A stretch of DNA of 64,000 bases. Source: Diadema setosum (lineage: Eukaryota > Echinodermata > Echinoidea > Diadematoida > Diadematidae). Made by a program: the position numbers and the translations under genes. Shown in pieces: positions 61,001 through 64,000 of this stretch. Under the pieces are notes generated by a model. It saw nothing but the letters and a program-made list of their open reading frames with translations. It had not been told where the DNA came from and did not search any database. Numbering within the stretch: the stretch's first letter is position 1; every line of letters begins with the position of its first letter. Where the stretch lies: contig CM067069.1 in the NCBI GenBank assembly GCA_033980235.1, positions 21,262,650-21,326,649 of the forward strand. The letters are read 5' to 3'.

Positions 61001-61210
61001 AGGCGAACTCTCCGCGCTACTGAGAGGTTCCACCTCCTCCGCGATGCTCTCGAGGAAGAATGGCCATAGTCGAGCTCGCTTTCCTACTCCGACTAACCCC
61101 GGGATCGATTTTCCTCTCAGCTGCTTTAACAGATCATTGTCAATATTTGCACAGAGGTCTCTGTAGTCTTCGTGCTCAATGATGGCCCTGTATTCCTGTA
61201 TGGCCTGCAT
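45368..61210 (-). CDS. Giant-exon, MYND-like zinc-finger protein resembling apical junction molecule (AJM-1/AJM1 family)
   Basis: Three minus-strand exons splice in phase: 51704-61210 (9,507 nt), 46312-46625 (314 nt) and 45368-46040 (673 nt), predicting 3,497 aa. Start: ATG at 61210 with A at -3; an in-frame TAG lies 16 codons upstream (61256-61258). Residues 1-3169 are mostly low-complexity and disordered: a basic/aromatic N-terminal patch (~33-55), poly-Gln (~890-910), a PPSY WW-ligand motif (953-956), a charged, probably coiled-coil Gln/Glu/Arg stretch (~1040-1085), and two PxPKPR SH3-type motifs (~1005 and ~2550). A well-ordered-looking island with LPKWYRKS and LPAYRNYKPRQ lies around 2687-2724. 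Residues 3175-3220 form a treble-clef zinc finger with CHNCYTYYCSRDC, followed by an alpha/beta-looking domain. From memory this finger and the C-terminal domain resemble nematode AJM-1 and vertebrate AJM1, a cytoplasmic scaffold of apical junctions. That assignment is inference without a search; another MYND-type protein is the alternative. Confidence 0.72.
46312..46625 (-). CDS. AJM1-like exon: MYND-like zinc finger
   Basis: Acceptor AATTTTCAG|GCC and donor TACAG|GTGAGG. It enters in phase 0, matching the exit of the giant exon, and leaves in phase 2. Ligands (numbered in the joined protein): C3175, C3180, C3196, C3199, C3204, C3208, H3212 or H3216, C3220, the C-C / C-C / C-C / H-C order of MYND fingers. 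The first pair is C-x4-C rather than the classical C-x2-C. The helix after the finger (SLCKHVIYHSRYNEVL) leads into a G-rich loop (ARRGLGSVMLSF). Confidence 0.85.
46626..51703 (-). other. Intron between giant exon and zinc-finger exon of the AJM1-like gene
   Basis: A 5.1-kb intron, phase 0 on both sides. It holds simple repeats: a TC run at about 50268-50285, a TA/TG/CATA run at about 50322-50360, poly-T at 50672-50704 and 50950-50962, and a T/G homopolymer stretch at about 51405-51430. I saw no convincing additional exon, and none is needed for frame continuity. Confidence 0.6.
51704..61210 (-). CDS. AJM1-like giant exon (3,169 codons)
   Basis: The exon is open for 9.5 kb with no frameshift. 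At the 3' end the reading passes a textbook donor, GAAGAG|GTGAGT (junction 51704/51703), and then stops eight codons later (TAG at 51677-51679). The true exon therefore ends after ...DISEE, in phase 0. Opposite-strand open frames across the exon are shadows of its Gln/Ser-rich codons. In the genomes I know, such very long uninterrupted exons are typical of large disordered scaffold proteins. Confidence 0.88.
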
Positions 61211-64000
61211 ACTACATACTTTATTCCTGTTCCCATCTCCACGTAAACAATGCTTCTATTTGCTCTTTCATAATATCTGAATGATAAACCTCTTCAAATC
61301 ACCATCTACCCTCATACTAGAGACGATCATACAATCAACACAATGCTAGTATGGATGCGAGGAGAGACTTTTCCCCCTCATCGCCATCTGCTCTAACCGA
61401 GCGTCGCTATTGGTCGACAGGCTTCTTTCTGCATCGATTGCCTCTCTTCTGATTATCATAATGCACGATGTCATCAATATACTGCGGAGTGCATTGCAAT
61501 CCTCAAATTTCATCGATGTAATATGTGTGATGTACACAAATAAATGAGCTGACGAGATAGCCTTACCTGACATAATTATCATTTACAATGCATTATTTTA
61601 ATGAACGACACGCATCAGCCCTCTTCCCCTCTTCTGTTGATTTGACAATATCACTTTCTGTCAGATTATTCCAATATGTTTAATGTAGCATAAAAGCCGA
61701 AGACAATGACAGCTACTTTAAATGTTAGAATATAAAAATTGTGACTTTTCTTTGCCGGTTCGTGGTTAGCGAAATATTTTGCATTATACATCATACATAG
61801 CTCACTCAAGAAAAAAAAAAATAAAGTGTTCATATATACCTTTGCCTTTTCGCGTCTGCTTCACAAGGTAAGATTATTCCGACTCAAGGGCTTTGTAGAA
61901 CTAATCTATTTGTGAGTGGATTGATAATATCATCATGGAAAATCTTATCTCAGAACTTATTCACTTTGCTTGTTAGGTCTATAATCCGGAGCACCATTAA
62001 CTGATTTGAGATTTTTTTGAGAGAGAGAGCCCAATAGACAATATATTTTCTATACAGCCTGAACATTTGCCTGTGAGTAAAAAGTATTCCATCATAACAA
62101 CCAATTATTACACCTAAAAATGTAGTGTAAATATATTCATATCCTCGCGCACTTGTCTATAATTTTAATTTGTCAAACTATTATCGACCAGATAAGGTCA
62201 CCCTTTTTCAGTATCGAAAGAGCAGTTTCACACTATGCTCGTCTTTACCTCAACACAGACTAATTAAGCAGACTAAAATATCGGTAGAAGTTTTGGCACA
62301 CCCGGACTAAAACTAAGACAATTTTGAATGTTCACATGTAGTTTTACCTATAACAGTGAAATTTGGCGTAACTATTTATGCAAATAAGCTGAGGTGATGA
62401 GAGTAAATATCATCAACTCACCACTCTTCCACGGGTATAAGAGTAAACATTTGAAGAAAAAAAAAACAATGGACCCACTCAGTACAACTAAATTTCTTTT
62501 GAAGTTACTTTCAGGTTACTAGTATTGAATGGAACTCAACGAATGTTTTATGCCTGATGCATGTTTTTCCATGTGATTTCATGGCCAGAATGGATATCTA
62601 ACTTAAGATGTGCATGCATTTCATTAAGAGACTTAAAACATGACATACTTCTTCTTATATGCATAATCATGTGAATGCTATATGACATAACTATTTCTGA
62701 CGCGTGAAAAAAATACTATAACTAGTTTTTCCCCTTGATCTCATTTTGATGAAATCTCTGCCTCTGATTATTTGGGTTTACTCTATAAACCCCAAACTCA
62801 ACCTGAATGAATTCTAACACACTCAAGTCTGTAGTTAACTTGGCGGTAACTGACAAAAGAATAAGATATGATATGGCAAACATTTACTATAATAAATGTG
62901 TCAGACAGACACTGACGAGAGAAACATTCCAGTGGACCCAATGAATCGAACAGATCGTATCCTTTCCTGAGACTGGAAATGAAGGAGGTAAGATAATCTT
63001 TATGCTTACCTCGTTGGATAATGTTAAGTGTTAAAGGCTAGGTTAGGTGTTAAACATATTATTTAGCTTTTTGGTTATGTGATAGCATATCATTGTGGTG
63101 AAAGCGTCAATTACTCTGCATGTGCGCACGGTGTTACACAACCCAGAGTGGTCACCACCCTGGAACCGATAGGTAGGCAGCAACGTATGAGGGCGCTATT
63201 CCACTTCGAAGCAAAGACTCTATGTACACAGTATACTCAATACAATGTAGTAGGATTTGTAAGTAGATGCCTCCAGTTTGTCACTGCAGCAGTATGTGAA
63301 GATACATAAGAGTTTTCACTCTATTTCATCGCTATTTCTCGTGTATTTATTGCTTAGATGTATTCTGAATGTAACTTGTGTACTGTGATATAACTCATGG
63401 TGACAATTTTGTATATAGCTGGTATACTGTTACATATACACATGTATCTTACATACACCTGTATACCTGCAACTCGATGTTTGGCAGCTTGCAGCACTGC
63501 CCCTATAGAGCCCATATTGTTGATTTGTATGTCTCTTCAGCCTCTATTATGTACAGGAGTTGGACGCTTGCGCCCTATCTTAGCCATAAACTTGACCTCC
63601 AGCAAACAACAAAGGCCCCTTTTAAATTGTGTAGTCCCCCATTGTGTGAACCCAACTTCTGCTGGTAGCCTTGGCGTGGGAACTAAGTTAGCTTTTGCAA
63701 TATCTTTGGCTTGGAAAGCCAGCCAGAAAGTCAAAGTGGTCAGTATATTCCTCGAACGCCAGCGTGATCAGATCACCAAGCTCGAACCTCGTAGGTCTTC
63801 CTACTTTTCGAAATTCGTCATATCCAGTTTAGACAGCGTAGAGATACGCGCTGGGAGGGCATCACCCAATTGCACTATACTCAAACATAGGGAGACTTAA
63901 CTTTTGGTGTATAGTTCCAGCTGACATCAGCAGCTTTATTTACGTAACCACAGTTACATATTCACCAGATCACAAGGTATTTCCAACTTCAAAGACGATA
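61211..64000. other. 5' flank of the AJM1-like gene
   Basis: No convincing coding exon was found. On the minus strand TCAG|GTAAGG at 61567 is a good donor and could end a 5' UTR exon spliced to an acceptor just upstream of 61210. This is only a possibility. No TATA-type promoter could be assigned. Confidence 0.35.

Noticed and set aside
63397..63900. 167-codon plus-strand frame near the window end
   Set aside because: No recognised domain, overlapping frames on both strands, and no splice context. It could be a repeat fragment.

Overview
The window looks like nuclear DNA of a marine deuterostome invertebrate, most likely an echinoderm. Genes are split by short, canonical GT/AG introns into vertebrate-like phases. 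Intergenic DNA is AT-rich and full of small palindromic transposons, tRNA-derived SINEs, microsatellites and a CR1/L2-type LINE remnant. Two large metazoan genes lie in convergent orientation. The taxon is inferred from repeat style and gene families, not proven.

Region 1 (about 1-9,243) is repeat-rich flank or intron with no convincing exon. Region 2 (9,244-27,157, plus strand) is an ADAMTS-like (ADAMTSL) extracellular matrix gene. Sixteen exons join in one frame (3,297 nt, 1,098 codons plus stop): TSP1 repeat, cysteine-rich module, spacer, a long N-glycosylation-site/acidic/Thr-rich linker, six more TSP1 repeats and a C-terminal PLAC domain. The order matches vertebrate ADAMTSL2 best. The 5' end (signal peptide, and any protease if it were an ADAMTS) is not visible. 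A poly(A) signal follows at 27,768.

Region 3 (27,774-45,367) is about 18 kb between the two 3' ends. It holds palindromic MITEs, simple repeats and one weak candidate exon. Region 4 (45,368-61,210, minus strand) is a giant-exon gene: a 9.5-kb open exon encoding a mostly disordered, Gln-rich protein. It is joined in phase to an exon with a MYND-like zinc finger and to a terminal exon with a globular C-terminal domain (predicted 3,497 aa). The C-terminal part resembles the apical junction molecule family (C. elegans AJM-1, vertebrate AJM1). Region 5 (61,211-64,000) is the 5' flank.

The two genes would act in different places: ADAMTSL proteins are secreted microfibril/matrix regulators, and AJM-1 is a cytoplasmic apical-junction scaffold. 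Nothing suggests they work together. I found no CRISPR, operon or other unexpected system. The most unusual items are the giant-exon junction-like gene, the repeated palindromic MITE families, two inverted short-motif clusters, a 22-bp minisatellite in an ADAMTSL intron, and over-representation of the palindrome TAGGCCTA.
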